DNA from: Capsicum annuum
Taxonomy: Eukaryota > Streptophyta > Magnoliopsida > Solanales > Solanaceae
Assembly: GCF_002878395.1 (NCBI RefSeq)
Contig: NW_025841744.1
Location: forward strand, 69,573 to 133,572
Length of the DNA stretch: 64,000 nt
Reading direction: 5' to 3'
Positions 1 to 11,633 of the stretch are shown one piece after another (position 1 is the stretch's first letter; every line of letters starts with the position of its first letter). Made by a program: the position numbers and the translations under genes. The notes beneath the pieces were generated by a model that searched no databases, had not been told where the DNA came from, and worked only from the letters and a program-made list of their open reading frames with translations.

Positions 1-490
1 TTAATTTCTCAAATAGGTGACGACATTTTCTGATGCCTTATCAGGAGTCAGATGACTTATCACAGATGTCGTCATCTCCTCATCACTTTTGACATTTGAT
101 GCCTTAGGATGATGATGAAGAATGATGGCTTATTTGATCTTTGACGACTTATCACAAATATCGTCGATGATTTACTTCAGCTCTCATGTTCTGCCTTAAG
201 ATAATGATGATCTGACAGCTTATCATAACTCCGATGGCTTATCACATGTTATCGTCACTTCCTCCAGCTGAATCCCTTTCTCTGTTTAAGGCTGACGATG
301 AAACTAATAACTTATCAGAGTGCTGACAAATTATCAGGAATGTCGTCAGCCATACTTCTCTTTTATTTGCTTCAGATTTCAACTCTTTTACTTCCATCAT
401 TGTTGGTTCTCTTGCATCTTGACTTCCACTATAAAATCAAAGATAAAACAATCAAAAATGATAAAAGTTGCTTAAGACTTTAAAATTATT
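1..490. other. Unassigned sequence rich in TTATCAC/TCGTCA words
   Basis: No credible coding region. The first ~340 bases are built from imperfect repeats of short words such as GATGACTTATCAC, GACGAC and GTCGTCA, some in both orientations. The same word style occurs in the LTR at 55400-55760 and more weakly at 10345-10530. By position this should be the internal region of the + strand gypsy element G whose 3' LTR begins at 800. However, it does not resemble the matching part of the related element B, so it may be an LTR fragment captured there. The short ORF at 298-483 has no recognisable domain. Confidence 0.4.
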
Positions 491-799
491 CTTATTTAAA
501 AGACTCAAATATGTTAGCATCTACTCACACATCAATTCGTTACCATTTCATTTCAGTCATGCATTCATGAATCAGTTTAGACATGTACTCATGCATCAGA
601 TATGCATGTTCAGTGTGAAAATTCAGCTTACTAGTAGGTTCAAACATGTATTCCGTGCATCATATATACATGTTCAATATAAGAACTCAGTCGAGTAGTC
701 ATGGTTTGGTGTGCATGTTCAATGTGTAAACTAAGTCTATAAGTGTTTCTCAGCTTAATCAGTCTCATTCAAGGATGAATGTTCCCAAGAAGGAGATAT
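491..799 (+). mobile_element. 3' end of internal region of gypsy element G
   Basis: Noncoding sequence full of CAGT and CATGCAT words, resembling the end of the internal region of element B (about 35540-35902). Both end in a near-identical stretch (TTCAAGGA then AAATGTTCCCAAG-like) that runs into the polypurine tract and LTR. The 5' part of the element lies left of the window. Confidence 0.7.
787..799 (+). other. Polypurine tract of element G
   Basis: AAGAAGGAGATAT lies directly before the LTR start TGTAATAC. It matches AAGGGGGAGATAT in front of the 3' LTR of B. In LTR retrotransposons this tract primes plus-strand DNA synthesis. Confidence 0.75.
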
Positions 800-1039
800 T
801 GTAATACACCTTATTTCCCTAGCTCAAAATTAACTCTCAATCCATGAGTTATCCAATATAATTTCTTTGAAATACTCAGTATATTTTAGTATAGAGCCTT
901 CCAATGAGTAGGAAATTTAAATTGCTTTCCAACAGTATAAAGTTTTCCCAAATTCAATACTCGGGTGAACAGTTAGAGCAATTTTAGTAAAAAGGTGTGC
1001 CAACTAGCACTTCAGTGCATTGCAGAGGCATACCAAATG

Positions 1040-1290
1040 GCAATTGTCAGAAATCGGTGAGACAACGTGATAACCCCACATCGCGGTGAACTTACAGGTC
1101 TCATCTAGTGTGGTAACGCGATACCACCGCATCGCGTAACCAGTTATTTTCATGATTATCAATTTCCAGTGGTGCTCCGCAATTGTACTGTGTCACGCCA
1201 TAAGTCCATTTCACAGTCGTCTTTTTAAATAGTTTCTAGTGGATTCCAGTGGCTTGGTGCGATAGTGGTGCATCTCCCCAGGTGCCTAAA
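1040..1290 (+). repeat. U3 word block of G LTR (CGCGATG / CGCATCG words)
   Basis: A G/C-richer patch inside an A/T-rich LTR, made of short complementary words such as ACCGCATCGCG, CACATCGCGG and GTGCGATAG. Such words can pair with one another. It lies after a conserved stretch (TCGGGTGAACAGTTA-like) and before a TTTGGTATTTTTCC stretch. Blocks of the same kind sit in the same LTR position in elements A, B, C, D, H and K. Confidence 0.6.
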
Positions 1291-2610
1291 TCAGGTTTTT
1301 TAGTGACGAATTTATACTATTGTCAGGGGTAGTTTGGTATTTTTCCTCGTTCCTAATCATTCCTAAACACGAAATTTAATCCTAAAGGAGCACTAATTTC
1401 TCATTATTCCATTATTTTCTCAAGATCAAAAAGCATTCTCTCCTAAATAGCAACACCTTAGCTTCAAGAAATAAAGGTCAATCTCAAGAATTTCTCCAAG
1501 AACTTCAAGAATTAACAACCCAATGTATGGAATTGTGAATTCCCATGTTTGAAATTGATTGTAGGCATGTCTACGATGTTAATGTGGTTTTCAATCTATG
1601 ATTATGATAAGATTCATGAAAATAGAATAGTAGTTAGGGGTACTTTTATGAATTGCATGTTAAATCCATGAAATTGCATGTTTGGTCATTGTAGTTGAAA
1701 CGTTTATATGTTATCCATGATTATGTGCACTTTCTTATACTTCCCAAGTATTTGATAGAATGTCCAAGTGAATTAAATGATGCAATCATGACATGCTAGT
1801 GTATGTAAAATCTTATGCCCTACAAGTGTTTGATAAAATGCCTCTATAAATAAATTATGCATAAGTATACATTGTTATGTTATTCAAGATTATGCTATGC
1901 TTTACTTCTTATACTCTCGAATCCTGGGGGTATTTACTACCCGACAATCTTGTTGCTTACATAAAGCCAGTATCAGTTATAGAATAGTATCAGTCATCTC
2001 ATGATCTATAAAGTTCAGTCAGCTACAAAACTCAGTCAGTTACAAAACTCAGGAAAACTCAGTAAACTCAGTATCAGTCTAGTCCAGTTAAGTATACTCA
2101 GTTCAATGTCTTTTAGTTGGGAGTAGGATTCAGCACCGAGTGAACCCAATGATGGGGGCTCACCTGCCAGTAGAAGGTATGATCCTTAGAAGCAATCCTT
2201 GCATTCCAGAACTATGTAGCCTGCGTATGTTGAGATATCAAACCTGGGAGTTAAGGGTTGAAGAGGTATTTTAACCTGTCAGTTGAGGGTTCCACCATTC
2301 TCATTAGATTACCTGCTAGATAAGGGTAACTTTTCAGTGTCTTTACCCATGGCACAGTACTGACACAGTTCCAAATGGGGTTACATATTGGACCCCAACT
2401 CAGTTATCGTATCTTATTTGGGGCATATTGGTTTGATTATTACCTACCATAGTTTTAGTTTCAATCTTTAGAATAGAACTTAGCTCAGTTCTACAAAATT
2501 AGGACTGTCAGATACAGTCAATCAGTATCAGTAACTCAATTATCAAAAATATCCGACTATCAATTACTTTGTATCAGAACTCAGTACTTAGCTTATTAAA
2601 AGCTCAGTTT

Positions 2611-2612
<2 letters not shown>

Positions 2613-2648
<36 letters not shown>
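2613..2648. repeat. (AT)18 microsatellite
   Basis: An uninterrupted AT dinucleotide run of about 36 bases inside the LTR of G. It is not seen at the matching place in either B LTR, so it probably arose after insertion. Confidence 0.95.
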
Positions 2649-2651
<3 letters not shown>

Positions 2652-3235
2652 TAGTATTGCCTGCTCAGTATTGACAGTAATTTAGATTATCCTCGTACTC
2701 TCATATTCAGTTTCTCTATATCATTCAGTGAGTTATTGTTCATTCAGATGAACCCTTTCATTCACGTACTGACACATACTCTTCTTTGCGCTATGATGCC
2801 ATATATCATAGGTTCCGACGCTCAGGTTCCTGATAGCGCATAGATAGATCCAGATTCAGCCATCAATAGATTTAGTAGTGACTCCTCATCTAATGAGGAT
2901 GTTCTTTCATTTCATTATTATAGTAGACTCAGTATTTTAGTAGATGGAGTTAGTTGGGGGATTGTCCCATCAACTCCACTTTCAGGTAGTTTCAGATTAG
3001 AGGCTTTTCAGACTAGTTTTCAGACAGTGTTTAGTTTTATAGATTATAATTTCAATTGATACATTTTATCAGTATTTACAGATTTTAAACCTTATGGCAT
3101 TTTAATCTATTTTTTCACATTTATTAAAGTATCATGTTTCAGTGTTCGCAGCAGATATCAGTCATTGCTTAGATTGTGGTCCTTCGGGGTCGTAAGCACC
3201 ATGTAGTGTCCGAGGTACAGACTTGGGGCGTTACA

Positions 3236-4363
3236 CTTCATCACAACAAGAGCGCCTTTTGTAACCTTAGGACTTCACCTTCACAATTGTACCTATATTT
3301 GTTTGAATCAAGAGTACTCAAGGAAATAAGATTTCTCTTTAGGTATGGGACATACCGCACATCACCAAGTGTCCTCACAACTGAATCAAAATCTTAATTT
3401 TGATTATTCCAATACCATCTATCTTACAAGGTTTGTTATTTCCCATTAACACAACACCTTTAGAAATCGATGCATATGTTATAAACCAATCCTAATTGCG
3501 ACACATATGAAACGTGCAAGCTAAATTAAAAACCCAATCCTCATAGGGTTTGGAGTTACCATAAAAAACAACCATGAGTTCTCCATCACTACGACCATCT
3601 TCAACAAAACTGGCTTCACCGAATTTCTCTGGTTGGTTTCCCTTCAGTTTTGGAGCTTCTATTTTCTCTCTATTTTGTAACTTCCAACACTCGAATTTGA
3701 TATGACCCTTCTTCTTGCAGTAATTACAGGTTTTGTTTATGTTTCTAGATTTCAACCTAAACCTAACATCACCCCTATATTTTCTCTCATGAGTCCTTCC
3801 ACGAACAATGAGACCACCTCCTTGAGTCTCCGACCCATTCACAAGATGCTTCATCTTCTCCTTAGAGAACAACGCATCATAGACTTCATGTATGGTCAGG
3901 GTATTATGACTATATAAAATAATATCCCTGAAGGTCGTGTATAATGCAGGCAGTGAATACAACAGAATCAACCCTAAATCTTTCTTATTGTACTTAACCT
4001 CCAAAGTCTTTAAATCAGAGACAATTTCCTTAAAGACAGAGAGGTGATCATATAAGGATGCACCCTCAGACATGCGATGGGAATAAATTCATTGTTTGAG
4101 ATGCATCTTAGTAGTTAGGCTCTTGGTCATGCATAAAGATTTCAATTTCAACCACAACGCAGCAACATTTGTCTCCGTCAAAACATCCGGTAAAATCTGA
4201 TTAGATAAATGAAGGTGGATCTGAGATAGAGCCTTCCAAACCCTAACAATGCATCATCGAAATTCATTTGCGTGAGCACAACCCACATCTTAACCTGACA
4301 TTGCAAAAATTTCGTGTTGCGATCCAACAACGAAATATCATACTTCATGGTTTCCATCCTCAA
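3236..4363 (-). pseudogene. Broken copia gag-protease reading frame
   Basis: The N-terminal part (4363-4178) has the copia gag opening with KYDISLLDRNTKF and a VKMWVVLTQM stretch. The frame then shifts near 4240 and continues in the 4073-3492 ORF, which carries the UBN2-type gag core (LGLILLYSLPALYTTFRD) and a CX2CX4HX4C zinc knuckle (CNYCKKKGHIKFEC). Protease-like sequence follows: WVFNLACTFHMC, where the usual active-site motif W[IV]LDSGCT is damaged, since the aspartate is replaced by Asn. After a stop at about 3491 it runs on, out of frame and with stops, to 3236. Gag packages the RNA and the protease cleaves the polyprotein. Frameshifts, stops and the lost active-site residue make this copy inactive. 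Confidence 0.85.
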
Positions 4364-4378
4364 GAAAATAATCGACCA

Positions 4379-4392
4379 AGCTCTAATACCAA
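4379..4392 (-). other. Copia primer-binding site (tRNA-Met)
   Basis: On the minus strand TTGGTATTAGAGCT follows the LTR, one base off the TGGTATCAGAGC complement of initiator tRNA-Met. This is where minus-strand DNA synthesis would be primed. Confidence 0.8.
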
Positions 4393-4394
4393 TT

Positions 4395-4775
4395 TATTAT
4401 GAATAGGGCACAAATAAATCAAATCAGAACCAAAAAGAAAACAAGAACACATAGATATATGTGGAAACCTTTACGGGAAAAACCGTAGGCATAGATAGAG
4501 GAATTTCACTATGAAAGGAGAGGAGTACAATGTGGAGAGAAGTAATTTCTTAATAATCTGAAACAACCCACTAAATCACACTTATATAATACGTGCATAC
4601 AAAGAGATCTTAGGCCCAAAAATATAAAGGTCCATACCGCGGGGGCTTCTCCATCGAGATCAGTGATGGTCTCTAGGATCGGGACCACCACAAACCTCAC
4701 AGAAAAACATAAACATAGGGCACACTGCAAAACTTTCTAGGCCGGATCAACAAAATTTAGGTCAAAACTCTAACA
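4395..4775 (-). repeat. Copia 5' LTR (about 381 bp)
   Basis: On the minus strand it starts TGTTAGAGTTTTGACC and ends near CATAATA, just before the primer site. A TATATAAG box lies at about 4585. A copia-style end region with ACGGTTTTTCCCGTAAAGG and the TTTCCACATATATC-type stretch comes before the primer site. The inner end is set by the primer site and may be off by a few bases. The short ORF at 4509-4730 lies inside this LTR and is not a gene. Confidence 0.8.
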
Positions 4776-5032
4776 TAACTCATTATATACTAGGAGTAAT
4801 GGTCGTTGAAAGTTGACCTAAGCTGAAACATTCAATAAATCATAATCGATAGAAACGTTCTCAATTCGTCTTTGAGTTAGGAGATATTTGTGACCTCAAT
4901 TCATATACAAAGGCATTCCCACACCATAGAATTGATCATAACACATATATTACCAAAGAATCATTTGGTTTGGGTCTATAGGCATAGGAACGATGGTTTG
5001 AAATCTATCCCAAAAACATGCATGGTGTTACA
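4776..5032 (-). repeat. Start of F 3' LTR, truncated by copia
   Basis: The minus-strand LTR start is TGTAACACCATGC. The segment from CATTATATACTAGG to the end matches 10598-10851 of the 5' LTR closely, including AGGAGTAATGGTCG and the CAAAGGCATTCC stretch. The rest of this LTR should lie beyond the copia element. Confidence 0.8.
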
Positions 5033-8000
5033 TTATTTCCACCTTGGAATCATTTGTCCTCGAATGATAGGTAGGATTTTGTTGAAGCTATAGAAGTATG
5101 ATATAATGGATGTAATCTCACATTAGGAATTTTATTTCTATCAATGAAACATACATAGACATTCAAGAAGAGCTTTATGGCATCACCAAGTAAATTGTGT
5201 AAGCACAAATCATGAGATAATGAAACTTGAAATCTATATGATTTTGGCATTTATTTTATGGCACATGCTCAAAACATTGTAGGACATGAATTTTTCAAAG
5301 AATCATATGCCTGGTTAATATTAGTACAAGACATGAGTTGAGATTGAGATTCTTGCGAGATATAAGAATAGAATAAAAATATTCTCTACCTCAAATGATA
5401 CGTCTAGTAGCCTTTAATTTTCTGCGATGCTTCTCCACTATTATTTCAACTATGAATACCACATTTCAACATCCTAAATCTTATAATTACCCCGCTCAAT
5501 ACATAACTACAAGAGCTTGAGTCCAACTGCATCATACCTCCATGGTGAAACCTAACCCAGAGTAAAAAGATTCTAGCTTAATCTTTAGGACCACATATCC
5601 TACATCCCTTAAAGAACACTTCTCTATCTTATCACTGTAATTAAACAACCTTCTGCCTTAAATCGAGGAGTACTAACCACATAGTTCATGGGTTTCTATC
5701 TTCATCAATCACCACATTGAAGCCTATCATTACTCTACCCACTTCATGGATCTCCCCACTAAGACCAGTAATTTAATTGCTCTCACAAAGATTTTTGCCA
5801 CATATCTCCTTTCTAACGATTTTATGTAACAAAAATTTGGCTCCTTCTTTCCCCCTTCACCTATAACATTAGGTAAAGAAATAACCTCAAAATTTTCACA
5901 TTCAAGAACATCTACACTCCTACCTAAAACATCACTACTCTTCAATAACTACTATCATACTATCCTATGGTGGGTCATTGAGGGACCTAGGCGTGACCAT
6001 CATTAAAAGGGAGTGACACTATTCGACTATAACTTATACTTATTGAACTACTCAAGGAGGGATGTGAGGTAAAGATACAATTGAATTGGAATAAAAGGCT
6101 TTATATATCGAGTGTCTGGATTGTAAGTAAAGAGTTGTTTAGCATAACACAACACAATGTGATTTCTTAGGACAAATCATAGTGAGAGACATGGGTGTAC
6201 ATATCATAAGCTATCTGACATAAAATCAAAATTTATGTAGTTAAAAACTAAGACAAGGATTGACACTTGACATGATTAGCCCTCATTTGAAGAAACTAAA
6301 ATTTGCCATGAGTTAGCATAAGCTTTATCACTTTGGATAATTCTGGCATAGAACGAATCGGTCACATATATAAATATATTTTCTTAGGACCTAGCATGCT
6401 ATGAGACATAGATCTTTATGGATCATGAGAAACATAACATATGGCTTGAATATTCGAAGGATTAGGTTATTGATTGACATTATTTCTTCTAGTTTGGAGG
6501 TCGGAGCATGACATGAGTTACATAGAGAGCTCAAACCTTAGGCATAAGCAATACATGAATACATAAGACATTGATAGATGCCCATACAAATCAAAGTAGG
6601 AGGAGCTTGCTTGAATAGGAATTGATTTATCATAGTTCTTACTTGAAACTTGACACCACAAGAAAATTTGGGAAATACTATAATCCATCATCTCCCCCTT
6701 AAATCAATGTGACACTCCTAGACTTACGGACATAACCTCACATCAAAATCTATAGCCACAACTCTCAACACAAAAGAGACATCACCATATACTTAAACTC
6801 CAAACTCTCCCTAATGAACTATACTCTGAAGGCCTCACTTTCTGAGAATATTACTCTTAAATTTTGCTAGCCTCTATAGTCATCACTCTACAGCTCCTAC
6901 TCTCATAAGTGTACACATCCACACTCCTTACCACAAAAGGGGTATCAATATACACTTGAACACAAACTTCCAGCAATAATATAAATATAATGCTACTAAA
7001 TATGTTTCTAGAACATCCCCTTTAGTGACACTGATTTTAATTTCTTCTAACCCAGAAAGTCATCAACTTACAACTGCCATAATCATGGGCATAGACACCC
7101 CCACTTCTAAACACTCAATACTCCATCATCAATTCCTTATAATACTAGCATTACACCTCTAATCATACAACTTACAACTTAACAAAATTTGTAAAACTAT
7201 ACCAAAGGCGCACATTGCCTACCTTTATCGCCTTAGTTCAGATCTAAAGAACACAATACAACAACTTCCAGACTTCTTCATACTACAAGATTCAAGAACA
7301 AAATCTAGGTACGCGTGACACTCGTACACGTGATGCCTTATATAACAACATGCTACCACAGGGTTCAACTAATTACTATATACTTACGTTCTTATCCACT
7401 TAATGACTCAACCACGATTCATCATCCTAACACTAGTCTCATGTATGCATATACATCTCAATTGGCCACTCATTACTCCACAAGCTCCCAGCCTATATCC
7501 TCTACACAAAATTACTACAACACCTCTAAATCTACTACATACCTTCTCACATGTAGTAGTAGTTTACAATGACTAGAGAGAAGAAAATCAAGGGGGCAAA
7601 GTCACATAATAGGGATAGTCGATCTTAATCTTATATTATAACCCATCATGATGTTATCAACTTATTCCACTCCCTCACATCATACTTAGTTACCTACGCA
7701 TACATCACCACTACCTTCAAAATTCCATGTATAGCAATGAATTTCTACCCATAACTTATTGACAAATCTACCCCTTTCCATCACATCATATAAATGATTT
7801 CTACAACCATAATAGCTATCCATTTTGAGATCCTTGCCTATTTTAAATAAATAATAATTGTATCCAGCCACTTCCTTCACAGACTATCATACAATCTACA
7901 ATTATTGTTGCCACATTATTCTATCATTATAAAATGGCATACCATCCCTCAATAAACGGTTATACAACAAAAACTATTTATTTATAAAAAATTTACCCTC

Positions 8001-8595
8001 ACTCTGACTTCTAAACTTGTGACTTCATATCTCCAACTTATTGGCCCATATAACTACCAATAGGTCATGACACTTTAACATATACGACTACTCAGGTGGA
8101 AATACAATTCCAACATTCTGCTACATATAATTACCCTTATGCATGATATCTGTAACAAGAATTTTTTTTTAAAAAGGACTGAATACACTTTGTACCTTAG
8201 TCTAAAAAACATAATTTCCTCTGGAAAAAGGTATAAACTCGAAGCAATACACCTTGAAGTACTATTGGACTCCTCTCAAGTCCTTGTCTATCTCAACCTA
8301 TATGGATAAATCGATCAGAGAGAACTACATTGCTGGGGGAGCTAGACTCTTAGACTTGTATCGCCTCAACAATGAGGCATATCCCATTAAATTAGAGCAA
8401 GGAAGAAATGTGGATAACTTTATTATGGACTATACTATATCATGAACTAGAGTGGGAAAAAATAAGGAACAACACCTAAATGCCCGTTAGCCTCTTTATT
8501 ATGAGTGTGGTGCACAACACACCCATAAGCAAGACTCTACTAGACAGGATTTCACAGACACCCTGGGACCATGAACTGTGCTCTGATACAAAGTT
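5033..8595 (-). other. Internal region of F, no recognisable coding
   Basis: About 3.5 kb of A/T-rich sequence. ORFs here are short and lack gag, protease, RT or integrase motifs in any frame, including 7315-7572, 8254-8445 and 8480-8668. Next to the primer site (8470-8580), on the minus strand, lies the usual 5' untranslated sequence of this retrotransposon family. It shares TCATGGTCCCAGGGTGTCTG with the same place in A. The left end (TTATTTCCACCTTGG) is the degenerate polypurine tract. Confidence 0.6.
8580..8591 (-). other. Primer-binding site of F
   Basis: Minus strand TTGTATCAGAGC, one base from the TGGTATCAGAGC initiator tRNA-Met complement, sits just inside the 5' LTR. Confidence 0.65.
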
Positions 8596-10851
8596 TATCA
8601 TGACTAGAACTGAGGCCCTAGCTATGATAGAAATCCCAAATTGTGAAGGCCCAAGTGCCCTTTTCTAACTGGCAATCATATGCACAATTCATATACTACA
8701 AGGAAAATATGAAAAAACATGACAAGATGGAAACATGGTCATTCTTTTACTTCAACTAAACAATACAAAAATGAGTTCATGAAATATTCAAAAACACCTG
8801 ACACTAGTCTGCGAAATCTCTAACAACTCAAAAATACTACTATCTGAATACTGGAACAAGGCCCTCAGTCGGACCATAAACTAAAATGAAATATGAATGT
8901 CAAATTAACAAGGCCTTCTAGAATAAGGGAGGCTCACCAACTGCAACTTCGGACAACCCAATCTACTTCTTAGCAGAACCCCGAGGCTGTGTCTCACATC
9001 CTGAAATATAGGTGGTCAATATAGATGTACTGGTAAATAGAGCCATCCAAAATAATGTATTTACATATAACATAAGTGAGAAAAATTCATAAAACATTTT
9101 ACATATAATATATGAAAACACATGGGAACACTTCAAAGACTTTGAAATATTTCTTTGAAACCTCGACTCACTCATTGTCTTACATCTGAGCTAGGTGGTA
9201 CACCCTACAAGTTTACGACCCCATGGGCTATATGGAGTTCTCCCTTGACTCGGTATCTAATCCCGCAACCCAAGTTTTCTGAAAGGGTTGGAGTTTCTGA
9301 TTCTGATACGCAACAAGGCACTAGGCCAACATATGATCCCTCTTGGGGACATATTAACCCGTATCAGAAAAACACGGTTTTGGGCAATGAGTTATCTGAA
9401 ATTATGCCATATTTGGATAACCACCTAACATATCTTAAGCCTATTTTTAGCCTTTTCTAAACATGCATTTTTTTGAAATCAATTATAAAAATCTGAATGA
9501 AGTCTGCCTTATATTCAGTTATGGGTCTGTTATGGCATCATCTATTTTGGTATCGTGATACCAAGACTTGCAAGTCATCTACCTAATCCATTTAAGGTTA
9601 TGTTTTAGATTTTTCAATAAACTCAATCATTTGACCACCAAAAATATTTTAAAAATGCAAGGGAGTCCTTATTTCAAAACATGTACAAACTTATGCAAAG
9701 ATTCTCCCTTTTTAATATTTCAACTAATGATGGTCAATTTCTCAAAACAAATCATCCAATTCCTTCAATTAATACATTGAATATTTCCAAAGAATAAAAC
9801 ACTTGTAAAATACAAAAGCACCCTCTCTTTAATTAACAACCAAGATCAAGTTCATAAACAACACTAAAACTCTTATCTCATACTTTTAATAATGCAATTT
9901 CACAACCCACAACATGTAAAGTCAAGAAGTATCATAACAAGAGAGGGATTATAAATATCCATGCACTAAATTTAACTTTCAAACTCCAAACGCATACATA
10001 CATATATACTAACAAAAATCAAATTTAAGGGAAGGCCTCAAGACTAAAACATTATTATCTAAAAGGGTTCTCAATGCATATTTGTTGATGTAAATTCAAA
10101 ACCCTTCATAAATACATGATTTCTCAACCTTAGAAACTTAATCAAAATAATTTCACCATGCCCATGTAGTTTAGGAAAACTATAATTTCTTTTGTTCTTG
10201 AGAGTAGAGAGGATTAAGATGTGTATAAAACTGTTAAAAGATGGATTATAACGCTGAAGGTATGATTTTAATTCACGTAGGAGTTTTAGGGTGAGCAAAA
10301 GGCCAAAATACCCCTAAAAAAATCAAAGAAATTGCAGAATTCTTCAGTTGATGACCAAGGTTGATGGGTTGTCACTTAGGTTATGGATCGTCACCTAAGT
10401 TGTCACCTTCGGGATGAAATTTTCCCTTACTGTCCTAGGCTAATGACTAGGGAAGATGGGTTGTCACTTAGTTGACAGCTCATCAACTTAGTCGTCACCT
10501 AGTTGGCAAGTCACCAACTTCGTTGTCCCTTTTGGCAGTCAGATACTCTGAAGTAAAATGAGCATATCTTTCTTTTAATATATAGAAAGACACGTAAATC
10601 ATTATATACTAGGAGTAATGGTCGTTTAAAGCTGATCCAAGCTGAAACATTCAATAAAACTTAATCTATAGAAATGTTCTCAACTCGTCTTTGCATAAAG
10701 AGATATTAGTGTCCTTAATTCATATACAAAGGCATTCCTACACATTAGAATTGATCCTAATATATATATTAATAAAGAATCATTGGGTTTGGGTATATAT
10801 GGGTAGGAATGACGGTTTAAAATATTGCCTGAAAAAATGTAGAGTGTTGTA
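8596..10851 (-). repeat. 5' LTR of F (2256 bp)
   Basis: On the minus strand the start is TACAACACTCTAC (decayed TGTAACACC) and the end is GTCATGATA (decayed GTCATGACA). It shares landmark stretches with D: CTGAGCTAGGTGGTACACCC (9188) against the same at 12223, and CCCATGGGCTATATGGA (9221) against 12257. A block of TTGTCACTTAG / CGTCACCTA words occupies 10345-10530. The ORFs at 9155-9460 and elsewhere inside have no recognisable product. Confidence 0.75.
10345..10530 (-). repeat. U3 word block of F LTR (GTCACTTAG / TCACCTAG words)
   Basis: Imperfect reiteration of GATGGGTTGTCACTTAG, GTCGTCACC and related words. Like the blocks in the other LTRs, it lies between a conserved upstream segment and the promoter-side part of the LTR. 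Confidence 0.5.
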
Positions 10852-10856
10852 GTATA

Positions 10857-11600
10857 TGATAACATTTGGTGTTATTACTAAGCTAGACATAATAAATTTT
10901 TACCTTGATCTTCCCGAGTTTCTTCTTTCCCCGTTCTAATTGAGGAGTAGCTACACGATCTACTTTCTATCATGTATCATATCATGTGAGGTCGAGATAT
11001 TTTTAAATATGTGTCAATGTATAACACCTTAAGTTTTGACATATCTATCAAAAAATATTTAATAATCATAACTAGAAGTGTTATTGACTATATTGCACTT
11101 GATAAGAAATAACTAGTTCTAGCATCTTTGATCTTTAATGTAGTACTAGGCTAGATTTTTTTCCTCCTATTTACTCTGATATGCTATAACATTTGAGATC
11201 TATTATTAGACTAAATTTTTCAATTTTCACTTTGATCTCCCCATTTCTCCTCTTCTCCATTCTCATCAAGGTGAGCTACGTTTGACCATGTGTAATGTGA
11301 CAAGAGGCCGAGATACTTTTAACATACGTTTTGACATATAACTCCTTAAGTTTTGATGCATTTATTGAAAATATTTAATAATAGTAAGAGGATTTGTTAT
11401 TTGACCAAATTACATTTTAGAAGTAATAACGAGCCAAGGATTTTGATTTTTCACTAATTGGATTTTTTGATTTATTTTAATGTGCAACAACATATGCGTG
11501 TAATTATTTCTTTTCCTTAAGTACCCTAATTGTCTATGTTTTATTCATTCCATCTTTTATTCATTTGCCTTCTACTTTATCCATTACCTCTATTTCTTAA
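10857..11600. repeat. Diverged ~300-330 bp tandem repeat upstream of the host gene
   Basis: Two units and a fragment, starting at about 10857, 11183 and 11481. Each unit opens GATAACATTTG-like, then holds a TTATTACTA(A/G)GCTAGA stretch, a CTTGATCTTCCC stretch, TCTCATCAAGG, AGGTCGAGATA and CCTTAAGTTTTGA. It ends with AATAACTAGTTC / TTTTGATCTTT. The same unit is arrayed at 42702-43860 in intron 3 of the gene. F is inserted in the first unit, so more units may lie left of F. No protein or element ends were recognised. Confidence 0.75.
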
Positions 11601-11612
11601 TTTTTTGGTGGA

Positions 11613-11633
11613 ATGATGATGTCTCATGCAACT
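11613..11633 (+). pseudogene. Exon 1, first part (start codon side) of the ARID-HMG gene
   Basis: Three ATGs in a row (11613, 11616, 11619) are followed by TCT CAT GCA ACT. If the inserted LTR D and one copy of its target duplication are removed, this is exactly in frame with ATT GTC CCA at 23326. No upstream in-frame protein sequence is apparent. The last five bases, CAACT, are the left target duplication of D. Confidence 0.75.

Larger units (their letters stand above)
800..3235 (+). repeat. 3' LTR of gypsy element G (2436 bp)
   Basis: Begins TGTAATACACC and ends GGCGTTACA, giving the TG...CA-type ends usual for this group. It aligns in outline with the LTRs of B: an internal word block (1040-1290), a stretch of CAGT words (about 1960-2100), and four copies of a CCTGCCAGTTTAGGG-like motif (2160-2340). 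The last 60 bases also match the end of the B LTR. The right edge abuts copia protease-coding sequence, so the element is inserted in the copia fragment; the expected target duplication on this side is CTTCA (3236-3240). The other end is outside the window. Confidence 0.82.
3236..4775 (-). mobile_element. Ty1/copia retrotransposon, 5' part only
   Basis: Read on the minus strand, the order is LTR (4775 down to 4395), tRNA-Met primer site, gag with one zinc knuckle, then the start of the protease. At 3236 the protease is cut by the insertion of element G. The rest of pol and the 3' LTR must lie left of the window, if they survive. The element is itself inserted in the 3' LTR of F: the F LTR sequence resumes at 4776 in a stretch that also occurs at about 10598 in the F 5' LTR. 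Confidence 0.85.
4776..10851 (-). mobile_element. Element F: gypsy-like, non-coding LTR retrotransposon
   Basis: Minus-strand order from the right: 5' LTR (10851 to 8596), primer site, a 3.5-kb internal region, a purine-rich tract at 5033 and the start of the 3' LTR (5032 to 4776), which is cut by the copia insertion. Its LTRs are in the same family as solo LTR D. No gag or pol motif is seen in the internal region, so it is either a large non-autonomous derivative or very decayed. It sits about 760 bp upstream of the host gene's ATG. The probable target duplication at its right edge is GTATA. Confidence 0.7.

Noticed and set aside
8254..8668. Two adjacent ORFs in F as a captured host gene
   Set aside because: No recognisable domain; the second covers the primer site and family leader, which are noncoding in A and H.
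9155..9460. 101-residue + strand ORF
   Set aside because: Antisense to the F LTR; the homologous stretch in D (12159-12407) is only partly open and no domain is seen.
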